DNA of 64,000 nt, taken from the NCBI RefSeq assembly GCF_949987515.2, contig NC_082694.2:73158080-73222079 (forward strand), in the 5' to 3' direction. Position numbers and translations under genes: made by a program. Positions 45,721-57,784 of this stretch are shown here, piece by piece (the first letter of the stretch is position 1; every line of letters starts with the position of its first letter). Under the pieces are notes generated by a model that did no database searches, was not told the DNA's origin, and saw only the letters and a list, made by a program, of their open reading frames with translations. The DNA comes from Delphinus delphis. Its lineage: Eukaryota; Chordata; Mammalia; Artiodactyla; Delphinidae.

Positions 45721-47392
45721 GGGCAGACATCAGATGGAAAATGGAAATAAGTTTTGTCCTACATTATACAAAGAGAGGAAGAAGAGGAGGTGCTTTTAGC
45801 ACTCACAAGGTGAGGTGAACGCTCAAAAGAATATGAAGCAAATATGTAATATTTGGGTTTGGGCCCAGCATGTAGATCCCAGACTTTGAATAAAGGGGAA
45901 GGAAGGCTATGCCATGATGTCAAAGATGTGATTTTTTCATGTTTCTTGCGAGCTAGTTTTCTCAGTATCGTACCATGGGCAGGGTTGAGGTGGGCAATGA
46001 TGCTGAGGGAAGTTCTGTAATAATCTCATGAAACAAATGTGTTCGGAACTTGCCATATACAAAGGGGAAATGAAAGGAGGAGAGGAGTTGGAAGCTATGA
46101 ACATGGCCCATTTTTGACCTGCCACCTATATTGCTTTTTAGTATGAGCTTCCTTAGGTTGTGACTTACTTCTTTGCTGCCACATTTTCCAGTGAAATGCT
46201 AAGACTCTAAGACCAGGAGGCAAGTTAGTTCATTTTCGTAGCTAATGGCTCTCTCCCACTCACCCCTACAGGTATTATCACAATGCAGTAGGATTTATTA
46301 TTTATCCTTTGTGAAGGCAGGAAAAGTTGGGTGTGAAGAGGCTAGTATCAGAGCGTGTGATCCCTAGATAAGTGGGACATGGAGGGCTTTGGACAGGTGA
46401 AATGGGTGATCAGGAGAAGATCAAAGGAGAAAGTAACAGGAAGCAGGAAGAGAAAGGAGGGTGGTAACAGCTGGAGACAGTGGCTCAGGCAGACTGGAGC
46501 CCGGGAGGTCTATTGGAGGTGGTAGCTGGTCAACTAGATGGTGAACAGCTTGATGGGGAGTGGAATCCAGTCCTGGGTTGACAGTCCAGGGGGAGGAATG
46601 TGGTACTTACTGGAGAGACCTGACCACAGATCCAGGGACCGTTCCCCAGAAGGACTGGTAAGAGCAAAGCCAGTTTCTATAGTTAGAAAAGTGGGGGTGA
46701 AAAGTCTCAAGCTGGAGAGAAAACTGAGGCATTACTAAAAGTGGAACTAAAAATGATTAGGAGACCTTGGCCCACAGAAATAGTGAAAGGTCTTCCTGGG
46801 ACTAGGGTCCAAGTCCAAAGCCAAAACTGATGCCAGGCTGGGTTGGTGTGAGTGTCAAGCTCCTAGATAGGGAACTCATCAATTCTCTCCACCATAGGAC
46901 AGGATTGTTCTCAGGCCTAAGATAGTGTTGAGCAGGCATGTGGGAGCCAAGGGTGCCAATATGTGATGAAAAAGCTGTGGGAAAGATACTAGGTAGTTCC
47001 CTCTAATAAGATTCTGATACACATCTGGTAAGAATGATGGAAATAACCTCGATTCTCTGACAACAACATCTGACTCAGCCTACTCAGAGGGGGCCCACGC
47101 AGGGGAGCTAATCATGAGGCAGTTTTGCACTTTAGCCATAATGAAGATCATTGCAGAATGGGCTCCAGACACAACCAGAGACAGAAACGCTAGGTGCACC
47201 AAGGTATTTTTGCCACTGAAGACTCATTCTGACCTTAGGCAATTGGTCTGTGTGTGAAATGAAAGTCAATTCCACGTTGCCAGCTTTCTATAACCTTCAA
47301 CATCCTATTTAATTTTCAACCATTCAACTTAAATTTTCTCCCTTTCTCCTTCCATGATTTCCATTTTAAAAGTAAAATTAGTTCCCTGATTA
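45721..47392. other. Unique sequence, relatively purine-rich
   Basis: No gene recognised. 46370-46530 is rich in GGA/AGG-type runs. No splice or coding signature was found. Confidence 0.35.
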
Positions 47393-47405
47393 AAGTTAGT
47401 CTTGG

Positions 47406-47712
47406 GGGCTTCCCTGGTGGTGCAGTGGTTAAGAATCCACCTGCCATTGCAGGGGACACGGGTTGGAGCAGTGGTCCAGGAAGATACCCCATGCCTCAGA
47501 GCAGCCCTGCACTCTAGAGCCTGTGAGCCACAACTGCTGAGCCCACAGGCCACAACTAGAAGCCCACATGCCTGGAGGCTGTGCTCTGCAACAAGAGAGG
47601 CCACCACAATGAGAGGCCCGCACACTGCAACTAAGAGTGGTCCCTGCTCACCACAACTGGAGAGAGCCCACGCGCAGCAAAGAAAACCCAAAATGCGACC
47701 AAAAAAACAATT
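47406..47712 (+). mobile_element. Long-type CHR SINE
   Basis: It begins ggcttccctggtggtgcagt and continues to cacaactggagagagcccac and an A-rich tail. A 13-bp target-site duplication, aagttagtcttgg, is at 47393-47405 and 47713-47725. The B-box-like region is altered to gggttggagcagtggtccag, so the tRNA promoter is likely damaged. Confidence 0.93.
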
Positions 47713-47725
47713 AAGTTAGTCTTGG

Positions 47726-48769
47726 ACTAAATCTGAGAATTTTCAGCCCTTCATACTCAAAGGTGTATTGGCTCTAGCACAGCTGTTTTTCTTAGTACCT
47801 GACTGTGTTGATAAGGATATTTGGAGAAGTTTCCCAGGCTGCTTGAGAAAAGTATAATTGGCTAATATATTTCAGAACTCTATTAATGGATATTGCATTG
47901 GGGACTGTATTTTCTGCTGATTCCTTTAATTTGTGAAATTAAAGCACTCATAACCAAGGGACTTTCCTCTCCCTTTGACTCTCTGCTACTTTCTACTCTT
48001 GTCTTACATGAGATCCAGCAAAGAACAGGACTGGGGGGACCTATGTCCTCCTTTCAGCTCCACACAGAAGAGAAGAGTGCTCTAGTCCTCAACACTCTCA
48101 TGCCCCTCACCCCAAACCAGCCTCCCAGATCCTTTACCCTGGGAGTATAGACCTGAGCTCTCGTCCTGACTCTGCTTTCAATAAAATATGGAATATTAAG
48201 CAATATTTTCTCAAGTAAAGGGGAAGACCTGGTCCCTGAGAGCCTTTTCAGTTCTACATATATAAGATAGGAGGAATGGGAGGAGTAGGACTGATCTAAT
48301 TAAAATGCTTCTAGTTAAAAATAAAAAAAAGATCTTCAGTAGATTCACATGTATGTTTAAGTACATGCATGATAATATCAGCATTTCAGACCAGTAGGGA
48401 AATGATGGCCTTATCAATAAATTAGTGCATATGCAAGCCATGAACACGTTTATATGTCATACACCTTGTATCAAAGTAAATTCAAGACAAATCTGATCTT
48501 AATGTAACAAATGGAACCTTAAAAATACTTCAATATTTGCTGGTCTGGAAAAAAAATTAATTAATTAAAAAAATAAAGGCTTTGAAAACTACTGAAACAA
48601 GTACTTTAAAGCAAGAATTATGATCCAAGTTCATTCATACTCGTAAAGGTAAACTCTCTGATAAATAGTTTTGTGCTTTCGGAATAAGAAAAAATAAGGA
48701 CGATGCTTCTACTAGATGACAGAGGTATATATAAAACAAATGATAGTTCAGATTTTATTTTAATTTCTA
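47726..48769. other. Unique sequence
   Basis: No recognised gene or repeat. An AATTAATTAATT patch lies near 48553-48567. Confidence 0.35.
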
Positions 48770-48985
48770 TTTATTGAGTGTTTATGGCAACTTCTGTGCT
48801 ACATTTTTTATATATGTCATCTCATTTAATCTTACAGCATCCCTATGAAGTTGATATTTGTATCCTCAGGTTTGACTTGAGGAAATAGAAAGAATGGGTG
48901 ATGGTCCAAGTTCATTATACCATAATGAAACCAGATATCTAAGCTAGGTCTACCTCTAATGTTGTGCCTCTCTTGATGACTATGA
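48770..48985 (+). repeat. MIR SINE
   Basis: tctatttattgagtgtttat, tcatctcatttaatcttaca, gcatccctatgaagttgata and tgatggtccaagttcattat fit MIR in order ('tcatttaatcctcacaaca ... ccctatgaggtagg'). Confidence 0.65.
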
Positions 48986-49654
48986 CATACCTCCGATTGG
49001 CTGAAGTGTTAAACTGCTTTTTGCTTCCTACTGTGCTTAAAGCTAGAAAAAGAGACACTATGTCATTACAAAAGCAATATCTAGAAATTGTCATGATGGA
49101 CCAGGACAAAGGAAAGCAGTAACGAAAGATAAGGAGGATGAAAAAAGAAATCGATCTGGTTGGAAGCTATGATTCCTGAGGAGAAATCCCAGAAACCTAT
49201 TGTTAGCAAGTCTAGCATTTTGGTGGTAGGATCTATTACTTACAGCACTAGGACGGTGTGGGGAGGCAGAGCTGTTGGAACGCAGCTACAGAAGGCATCT
49301 GGGGTCTGGCCATTAGTCTGCTATGACAGGACCTCCATCAGTAGCTAAGGGTACAGAGAGCACCCTTCTCATGAGAACAGGTTGATGAGAAGGTCAAAAT
49401 TTGGCTAAATAATGCTGACATTTGCCAAGATTGTAGGCACGGAGAGAACCTCAGTTACTAGACATGAAAGCAAGCTGACCAACATGGGTGATGATGAGTG
49501 AAAATGTATGACCAGAGCTCCCTAAACTCACTGTTAATAGGCATTGCACTACCTCCAACCCTTACTCTCGTCAGCTAGCGGGCTGAGGCCGATGTTGTAC
49601 TACTTGTCTTATCGAGTCTGGTTTAGGAGGGCAGAGCCTGTGTGAGATTTGGCA
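48986..49654. other. Unique sequence
   Basis: No recognised gene or repeat. Confidence 0.35.
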
Positions 49655-49832
49655 GTTTGTGTCTTTCAAGGAACTCGCTAATTTCATCTAAGTTATCAAA
49701 TTTATGGACATAGAATTGTTCATAGTATTTATTTTCTTTTTAATGTTCATGGGATCAGTATTGATGACCCTTATTTTATTTCTGATATTGATAATTTGTG
49801 TCTTCTTTATCAGTAGTCTACTTTGAGAAGCA
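49655..49832 (-). mobile_element. Ancient L1 ORF2 fragment, minus orientation
   Basis: The plus strand reads gtgtctttcaaggaactcgc, atttcatctaagttatcaaa, aattgttcatagtatttatt and tgatattgataatttgtgtc. This is reverse complement of the ORF2 stretch between the endonuclease and reverse transcriptase. No open frame survives. Confidence 0.75.
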
Positions 49833-50369
49833 GACAGAGGCCAGGGTTGATACGCTGCTATAGCTATGTAATGGGCTAAGGTCAGCATATGTTAAAAACA
49901 CTGTGCTTTCATTCTCTATTGTTCAGTTGAAGGTACAGAGTAGACATAGTTGGCAAGATGAATAAAGAGAAGTGGAATCCAACCAGAGGTAAGTGATGGT
50001 GAGAAACAAGGAAGCATGAGATTTAGAAATCAGAGGTGTGCGGCACAAACGTTCTAATAGGAAGTGTCATCCACAGACCAATAACCCATGCATCACACTA
50101 GATTAGAGATAGTACTGAGTGACCCTAAATGCCTCTTAGGGATCCCTAGCTTTGCTTCTTCAAGGTGATAGAATAAGTCATTATTTTCTATGTAGAGCTC
50201 TATCTTCAGTTATATTACTAACCACGTTGGGGAAGCACTTGGGGACAGGCATCATGTACTTATAATACAAATGTTGAAAAAAATCCAGCAAAGGTTTACC
50301 TTATACTGAATATAGAAGAGGAATAACTTATTCTAAGACTTTATTTGATCTTCAGAAATGTATATGAGT
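49833..50369. other. Unique sequence
   Basis: No recognised gene or repeat. Confidence 0.35.
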
Positions 50370-50555
50370 TTGTGACATATTTGATAATTGAATTGTAGAA
50401 TTGGAAGGGACCTTTACTACAAGATCCTTTTAATTTAAAAATCAATTGACTGAGGTTCAGAAGGGTTAGGTGAAACATCTGGTAAGAGGATAAGCCAGGC
50501 TTAAACGTAAGTCTCCAAACCCCAGATCCAGTGTTCTTTCTACAGAGAACATAGT
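50370..50555 (+). repeat. MIR-like ancient repeat
   Basis: gtagaattggaagggacctt, atcaattgactgaggttcag, aagggttaggtgaaacatct and gataagccaggcttaaac are in the order of MIR-related 'agagttggaagggacctta ... gaaactgaggcccagag'. Confidence 0.55.
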
Positions 50556-50640
50556 TCATCCTCAAATTTGCATTCTTTTTATGTATGTATTTATTTATTA
50601 TATTTAATGACTATTTATTTATTTCAATTCTAATATTTTT

Positions 50641-52112
50641 TAACGACTTTATTGGAGTATAATTGCTTTACAATGGTGTGTTAGTTTCTGCTTTATAAAA
50701 AAGTGAATCAGCTATACATATACATAAATCCCCATATCTCCTCCCTCTTGTGTCTCCCTCCCACCCTCCCTATCCCACCCCTCTAGGTGGACACAGATAA
50801 CCAAGCTGATCTTCCTGTGCTATGTGGCTTCTTCCAACTAGTTATCTGTTTTACATCTGGTGGTGTATATATCTCTGTGCCACTCTCGCACTTTGTCCCA
50901 GCTTACCCTTCCCCCTCCCTGTGTCCTCAAGTCCATTCTCTATATCTGGGTCTTTATTCCTGTCCTGTCCCTAGGTTCTTCAGAACCTTTTTTTTTTTTT
51001 TTTTTAGATTCCATATATATGTGTTAGCATATGGTATTTGTTTTTCTCTTTCTGACTTACACTTCACTCTATATAACAGTCTCTAAGTCCATCCACCTCA
51101 CTACAAATACTCAATTGCGTTTCCTTTTATGGCTGAGTAATATTCCACTGTATATATGTGCCACATCTTCTTTATCCATTCATCTGTTGATGGACATTTA
51201 GGTTGCTTCCATCTCCTGGCTATTGTAAATTGAGCTGCAATGAACATTGAGGTACATGACTCTTTTTGAATTATGGTTTTTTCAGGGTATATGCCCAGTA
51301 GTGGGATTGCTGGGTCATATGGTAGTGCTAGTTTTTAGTTTTTTAAGGAACCTCCATATTGCTTTCCATAGTGGCTGTGTCAATTTACATTCCCACCAAC
51401 AGTGCAAGAGGGTTCCCTTTTTTCCACACCCTCTCCAGCATTTATTGTTTGTAGATTTTTTGATGAAGGCCATTCTGATGGGTGTGACATGGTACCTCAT
51501 TGTAGTTTTGATTTGCATTTCTCTAATGATTAGTGATGTTGGGCATCCTTTCATGTGTTTGTTGGCAATCTGTATATCTTCTTTGGAGAAATGTCTTTCT
51601 GAGGCTGATATCCCCATATCCTCTGCAGATTGCTTTGGGTAGTAGAGTCATTTTCACAATGTTGATTCTTCCAATCCAAGAACATGGTATATCTCTCCAT
51701 CTATTTGTATCATCCTTAATTTCTTTCATCAGTGTCTTATTATTATCTGCATACAGGTCTTTTGTCTCCTTGGGTAGGTTTATTCCTAGATATTTTATTC
51801 TTTTTGTTACAATGGTAAATGGGAGTGTTTTCTTAATTTCACTTTCAGATTTTTCATCATTAGTGTATAGGAATGCCAGAGGTTTCTGTGCATTAATTTT
51901 GTATCCTGCTACTTTACCAAATTCATTGATTAGCTGTAGTAGTTTTCTGGTAGCATCTTTAGGGTTCTCTATGTATAGTATCATGTCATCTGCAAACAGT
52001 GACAGCTTTACTTCTTCTCTTCCAATTTGAATTCCTTTTATATCCTTTTCTTCCCTGATTGCTGTGGCTAAAACTTCCAAAACTATGTTGAATAAGAGTG
52101 GTGAGAGTGGGC
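50641..52112 (-). mobile_element. L1 with internal deletion, minus orientation
   Basis: The left edge (50641, taacgactttattggagtat) is the L1 3' end. The reversed 3' UTR and ORF2 C-terminal region continue to about 51597. Then about 785 bp of ORF2 (by comparison with the L1 at 9397-15491, equivalent to about 10187-10973) is missing and replaced by a roughly 30-bp filler (51598-51628). It resumes in the reverse transcriptase region (attgctttgggtagtagag) and ends abruptly at about 52112 within gagagtgggca. An internal T17 run is at 50988-51005. Confidence 0.9.
51598..52080 (-). pseudogene. L1 reverse transcriptase palm fragment in chimeric frame
   Basis: The minus-strand open frame carries [20 protein letters not shown], including the catalytic FADD, then [13 protein letters not shown] and [12 protein letters not shown]. 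After the deletion junction it continues, still open, through [12 protein letters not shown] into ORF2 C-terminal sequence ([16 protein letters not shown]) as far as 51523. It is a relic; no start, thumb or endonuclease is present. Confidence 0.85.
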
Positions 52113-53274
52113 AATGGTGTGTTACAATGGTGTGTTAGTTTCTGCTTTATAACAAAGTGAATCAGTTATACATATACATATGTTCCCATATCTCTTCCCT
52201 CTTGCGTCTCCCTCCCTCCCACCCTCCCTATCCCACCCCTCTAGATGATCACAAAGCACCCAGCTGATCTCCCTGTGCTATGCGGCTGCTTCCCACTAGC
52301 TATCTATTTTATGTTTGGTAGTGTATATATGTCCATGCCACTCTCTCACTTTGTCACAGCTTACCCTTCCCCCTCCCCATATCCTCAAGCCCATTCTCTA
52401 GTAGGTCTATGTCTTTATTCCCTTCTTACCCCTAGGTTCTCCATGACATTTTTTTTTTTCTCTTAGATTCCATGTATATGTGTTAGCATATGGTATTTGT
52501 CTTTCTCTTTCTGACTTACTTCACTCTGTATGACAGACTCTAGGTCCATCCACCTCACTACAAATAAGCTCAAAATGGATTAAAGACCTAAGTGTAAGGC
52601 CAGAAACTATCAAACTCTTAGAGGAAAACATAGGCAGAACACTCTATGACATAAATCACAGCAAGATCCTTTTTGACCCGCCTCCTAGAGAAATAGAAAT
52701 AAAAACAAAAATAAACAAATGGGACCTAATGAAACTTAAAATCTTTTGCACAGTAAAGGAAACCATAAACAAGACCAAAAGAATGGGAGAAAATATTTGC
52801 AAATGAAGCAACTGACAAAGGATTAATCTCCAAAATTTACAAGCAGCTCATGCAGCTCAATAACAAAAAAACAAACAACCCAATCCAAAAATGGGCAGAA
52901 GACCTAAATAGACATTTCTCCAAAGAAGATACACAGATTGCCAACAAACACATGAAAGAATGCTCAACATCATTAATCATTAGAGAAATGCAAATCAAAA
53001 CTACAATGAGATATCATCTCACACCGGTCATAATGGCCATCATCAAAATATCTAGAAACAATAAATGTTAGAGAGGGTGTGGAGAAAAGGGAACACTCTT
53101 GCACTACTGGTGGGAATGTGAATTGGTACAGCCACTATGGAGAATAGCATGGAGGTTCCTTAAAAAACTACAAATAGAACTACCATATGACTCAGCAATC
53201 CCACTACTGGGCATATACCCTGAGAAAACCATAATTCAAAGAGTCATGTACCAAAATGTTAATTGCATCTCTAC
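52113..53274 (-). mobile_element. Twin-primed (5'-inverted) L1
   Basis: Positions 52113-52563 are reversed L1 3' UTR and end of ORF2 (minus orientation). From about 52564 the sequence flips to plus-orientation ORF2 (caaaatggattaaagaccta, gaggaaaacataggcagaac, then cacatgaaagaatgctcaac, ending at accataattcaaagagtcat). An L1 segment of about 113 bp between them (equivalent to 897-1010 here) is missing. The joint shares short homology. This is the classic twin-priming inversion. The 3' UTR end and poly(A) are absent at the left edge, where caatggtgtgtta is duplicated. Confidence 0.85.
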
Positions 53275-53317
53275 TTTTTTTTTTTAGGCAGAGGTCTTCT
53301 TAGAAGCCCATATGATT

Positions 53318-53322
53318 TAAAT

Positions 53323-53353
<31 letters not shown>

Positions 53354-53616
53354 TGGCTGTGCTGGGTCTTCGTTTCTGTGCGAGGGCTTTCTCTAGTTGT
53401 GGCAAGCGGGGGCCACTCTTCATCGTGGTGCGCGGACCTCTCACTATCGCAGCCTCTCTTGTAGCGGAGCACAGGCTCCAGACGCGCAGGCTCAGTAATT
53501 GTGGCTCACGGGCCCAGGTGCTCCGCGGCATGTGGGATCTTCCCAGACCAGGGCTCGAACCTGTGTCCTCTGCATTGGCAGGCAGATTCTCAACCACTGA
53601 GCCACCAGGGAAGCCC
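53318..53616 (-). mobile_element. Long-type CHR SINE, minus orientation
   Basis: (ATTT)n tail at 53318-53354, then the reverse body from tggctgtgctgggtcttcgt to ccaccagggaagccctg. The reversed B box is near ggctcgaacctgtgtc. It lies immediately after the rearranged L1 and a T11 run (53275-53285). Confidence 0.92.
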
Positions 53617-54499
53617 TGTTTCACTTTTAATGTGAACAGCTAAAACTGCATTCATTTATTCAAAATCTATAGGCACTGGATCCATAGATACCACAAATCG
53701 AAAAAAAACAATGGCTAATATCTGCAAAAGGGAAAGAAGTTAGCATATGTTTGAACAACTGTTTATTTATCCTGCCAATGTAAAGAACTGTAATCTTTTA
53801 TTACTTAAAGACACTTCAGTTTGGTTAAGGGATTGGTATGTGGGCAAATAGGTGGAACTGTGGCTTGGGGGAGTGGATCCACAGCCGCCAAGGAGGCTTG
53901 AAGGCACTTAGGTGTGCCTCTAGTCTTCAGAAGTGGCCGTGCATCTTCTGAACACTCATAGGGGAGAATATTATATGGATATTAGAATAGCTTTGAAGGG
54001 GAGCGAGCAGCAGGGTTAGAAGATATGTATAAGGAGGGCCATCCACTCTTACATTTTGACAATGTTGCATGTTTGAGCTGACTTCATATAATAGGCACCA
54101 GCCCAGGGTTTTCTGGATTTGTTTCTATGTTTTGTTTTGTTCAGTTGCTTATTTTTTTGTTTTTATTTAAGTACTAATTATAGTCAAGGTAATTTATTCT
54201 ACTTCCCCAGAAATCTTTGTGTATCCTTGTTCCTCTTTCTTTTGGGTCAAGATCCCCCAAATTATGAATTTTTTATAGGTCCTGGGAATAATTAAATCCA
54301 GGTAGAAAACTGTGTCAAACCTCTGGTGTTTAGCTTATTCTCATCAAGTAAATTATGATTATATCATACTATCTAATAACCTGAAATAGCTCATGTGTTT
54401 CTGTTCCCTCATCCCATCCATCCATATCTCCTCTCATTTAGTGCTTAATTTAGTTATCAATACAGAGCTTCTCCACTGGCAAAGAAACTTTCATTTTAC
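53617..54499. other. Unique sequence
   Basis: No recognised gene or repeat. A TTTTGTTTTGTT-type run occurs near 54128-54141. Confidence 0.35.
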
Positions 54500-54660
54500 T
54501 GCATGGTGCAACAGAAAGAAAATATGACTTCTGGATTGAAGATCCAGTTTGATTCCCACGTCTTATTAAATTTATGAACAAATCACTTATCTTGCCAAGC
54601 TTCAGAAACATACATAACTGAACCACATTGGAAGCGAGGAGTATAGTAGTTCATGAAACT
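54500..54660 (+). repeat. MIR SINE
   Basis: tgcatggtgcaacagaaaga, gacttctggattgaagatcc, aacaaatcacttatcttgcc and aagcttcagaaacatacata follow the MIR 5' head and core. Confidence 0.65.
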
Positions 54661-55484
54661 AGCTGCCAGACTGTAGTCAATAGATAAGATTAGACCTGAC
54701 CTGGGTAACAGTGGGGGACACCAAGATCCCCAAAAAGGTGATCCTGAAAGTTACAGTCTAAAAAGGAAGCCAACAATTGAGAATTAGTAGACATAGCCTA
54801 CATATTTGGAGGCATGCATATAGTAGACTTTAGAGCAAAATGCAACTCCTTCTACCAAATGGCATTGTTTTTGCCCAGGAGCATTTGAAGTGTGTCATCC
54901 ACTCAAGTTGTAAAGCATTTTTACCTACAGGCTTTTAAAGACATCAGATGGAACGCTGAAAGTAACCAAGTTGGATTAGATTCTCTTTTAGAGTCCTTCT
55001 CACTCAGGCATTCTGTGATATACAAACGACGTTTACTGAAAATCTGTGAGCACCTGGATATGCACGTTGCAAATCCTGATTACTCACATATATACTAAAA
55101 GAAATTCCGGATGAGATTATGAAAGGAGAGATCAATTTTATTGGCAAAATTCAATCTTCCCTACTGAGCATTGAAAAATCTTGTTAAGGATGCCTTCAAA
55201 ATCCCACTTTGACCAACATTCTGGAGATTAGGGGGCAGAAATACAATAATTTTTCTACCTCTTATATGCATAGCCCTGAGGCAGTTTCTTTGTTTCTTTT
55301 CTCTAAAATTCAGTTTTATTCTGTGGAGAGAATGTTCTTTCTCTTTCATAAGCGTTTTGTATAAATTAAATTAATCATTAAGAGTAAATGTATAACGTCG
55401 ATTGACGTTCCTGGCAATTCTATAAATATTCTTTAAAGGATATTTTTTATCATCATTATTATTATTCCCAGTTATAGTCATTTC
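54661..55484. other. Unique sequence
   Basis: No recognised gene. The 68-codon plus frame at 54892-55098 has no known motif. Confidence 0.35.
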
Positions 55485-55795
55485 ATAAATCTATCAAATA
55501 ATTAGCAAACATTTATGGATGCCTAAAAAGGTACTGCGCTGAATACTGGGGATGGAAGGAAAAAATGTGCATAAGTTCCGTGCCTCAGTTAATTTGTTAT
55601 TTAACTGGAGTAACACATCACCTAGACATGTGTAAATTGAGCTGCAGGCAATAGGAAACAGAATAATAGCACAGAAAGTTAAGCTCAATCTATTTCAATC
55701 CTATGAGGCAACCAGCATGGAGAGGTCCCTGAAGGCTGGAGCTCAGATGAGGTAAGTCCTGAGGTCTTGAGTTAGCTGGCAGCTGAGGCTGTTTG
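55485..55795 (+). repeat. Ancient mammalian repeat (family not assigned)
   Basis: agcaaacatttatggatgcc, gtactgcgctgaatactggg, gatggaaggaaaaaatgtgc and aggtccctgaaggctggagc resemble the pattern at 45065. Length is about 300 bp but the boundaries are vague. Confidence 0.45.
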
Positions 55796-57727
55796 TTAAG
55801 GGGCATTTGTGTATGTGGGTGGAAGAGAGAGAGGACACATATAATTCCACCTTCTGTCATTGGTCTTCTGTGTTCATTAATTTAGTAGACACCCTGCTTT
55901 ATAAGTTACATGGTTTCCCTGGTGAAAAGGAAGTTTCACAGCAGTATCTCCCAGATAAAGATGTGTCTCAGCATAATTTCAACCACAGTTGGAGACAGCC
56001 AAGCTCATAGAAGGTTGGATTACAGGATCTGTGTGGCTGATAAGAAGGGTGTTTGAAGAGGTCTGGAGAAAGCTTTCCCAGAGCAGAACCTAGGCTGGAA
56101 ATGAGAGAGAACCTAGAGGAGGCATGAGTGCACAGTCGCAAAGCACATCGTGGCCACAAAGCAAATGACTTCCTCCTGTGGAATGTACCCAGCCTGAAAA
56201 TTCAACTGTGTCTTCAGTATGGGGTCATATTTCAGCAGCCAAGGGGCTTCAAGCTAATATTTGTGGAAAAGCCTCAGGAGCTAGACCACATTACCTGGTC
56301 AGTGACAAGCAAGTGTGACCCCTGCATGCTGGTAGGATGCGTGAATCTGAAGATGAACATTGTTTCTATCTTGACCACATCTACTTCATTATCTGGAAAG
56401 CTGGAGGCTACATCCTGATGTGGTAGGAGGAAAATTATATACATAGATGTTTTGTTCCAGAGCTTTGTCAGTAGGTATGTCTTACCTGAAAGAGAGGAGG
56501 GAGGTGTTCCTGCTTGCGGAGGGATGAGAGGAGCCAGGGAGGGAGGGGGCAGCCAGGGAACACAAAGGAACAGTGAGAGAGACGCATTTATTCCAGAAAC
56601 AACTTACTCAGCCAGTCACTTACTCTTCTTGCTGTTACTGAGGCAGAGGAAGAAATATGATGCTCAAAGGGAACTTTTTCATTCTTTGCCTCAGCCAAAC
56701 CTCCTGCTGGCAGGCCCTGCCCAGGAGCCATTTTTCTGCAGCAACGGTCTCTGAGAGTTTAGTGGATGACCAAGGGCTGAGTGCCTAAGCAGTGAGGTGG
56801 ACAGAGGTCCTCCACCTTGCCGAAGTCCCCATTCCCTTCTGCACCTGCTGAGGTTATCAGATAGCAAGGGCGAACGAGGGTGGGGCACCCGCATCAGACT
56901 GTGATGCAGGGTTCCACAGGAGGCAGTTACACCCAGGCGAGAGCGGGGCCCCACAGCCACCATCTCACAGAGCTTTGTGGGGCATCTCACTATTTGTGTT
57001 ATCTTTACCCAGGCCCTGCCTCTGAGGATTCCAAATGCTATACAAACATTAAAAATAATCATTCTGCTTTCACTCATTAATTTACACCAATGGTTTATAG
57101 CATGTGGTAGGTCAATATTGGGCTGTTTATTGTTTGTTTGTTTTGCCTTTTGTTTGCTTTAGAAAAACAGATGTGGAATCAGCATGAGGGTCAAGTCTCA
57201 GGCACTAGCTTTCTGGATCAGCTTCTCTAGTCCGTCTGCCATTGGCTGAGCAAGGATCTACTTTAATACCCAAATCTTCTATCCTTGGTTGTGTAGTAGC
57301 TTCTCAAAGACCCCACTCTCCAAGCTACAAAGAAAAACACCATGTCCTCCATTCTGCTTACTTCTTGAGTTCTTAGTCAAAATGTTGTCTCTCTCATTGA
57401 TTTTTTTGATGATCTAGAAACTTGTGTCTTTACTGCATTTGCTTATGGATGGGATAGAGTGAGGAAGGCAGGAAAACTGTTTTCCAGAGTCATAGAGTCA
57501 TGTAAATACCATGTGAGTAAAGAGAAAGGGTATATATGTGAAAAGTTACTTATGTCAATTTTGAAAGCCACTAGCAAATTCTGAGTGACAATAATGTTTG
57601 AGCATAATGTTCTTCAAATCAAGCTTCAGAGTTTCCACAGAAAGTGGTGAGTGGGGCTGGGACAGTTTGGGATGAGTGAATAGACACTTCACTTCCAGTT
57701 TAATAGTAGACAGTCTACTTTATGTAC
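55796..57727. other. Unique sequence, purine-rich patch
   Basis: No gene recognised. A GGGAGG-rich patch lies at 56490-56585. CpGs near 56860-56950 are slightly more frequent than the background but do not amount to an island. Confidence 0.4.
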
Positions 57728-57755
57728 ACTACACACACATGCACACACACACACA
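57728..57755. repeat. (CA)n microsatellite, short
   Basis: About 28 bp of CA repeats broken by one TG. Confidence 0.85.
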
Positions 57756-57784
57756 TAAAACTTACACATACTATCTTATATATA

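Noticed and set aside
51533..52030. 165-codon plus-strand open frame
   Set aside because: Antisense shadow of the L1 reverse transcriptase fragment.
56860..56960. Possible CpG island or promoter
   Set aside because: Only a handful of CpGs over 100 bp, with no extended GC-rich region or exon nearby.
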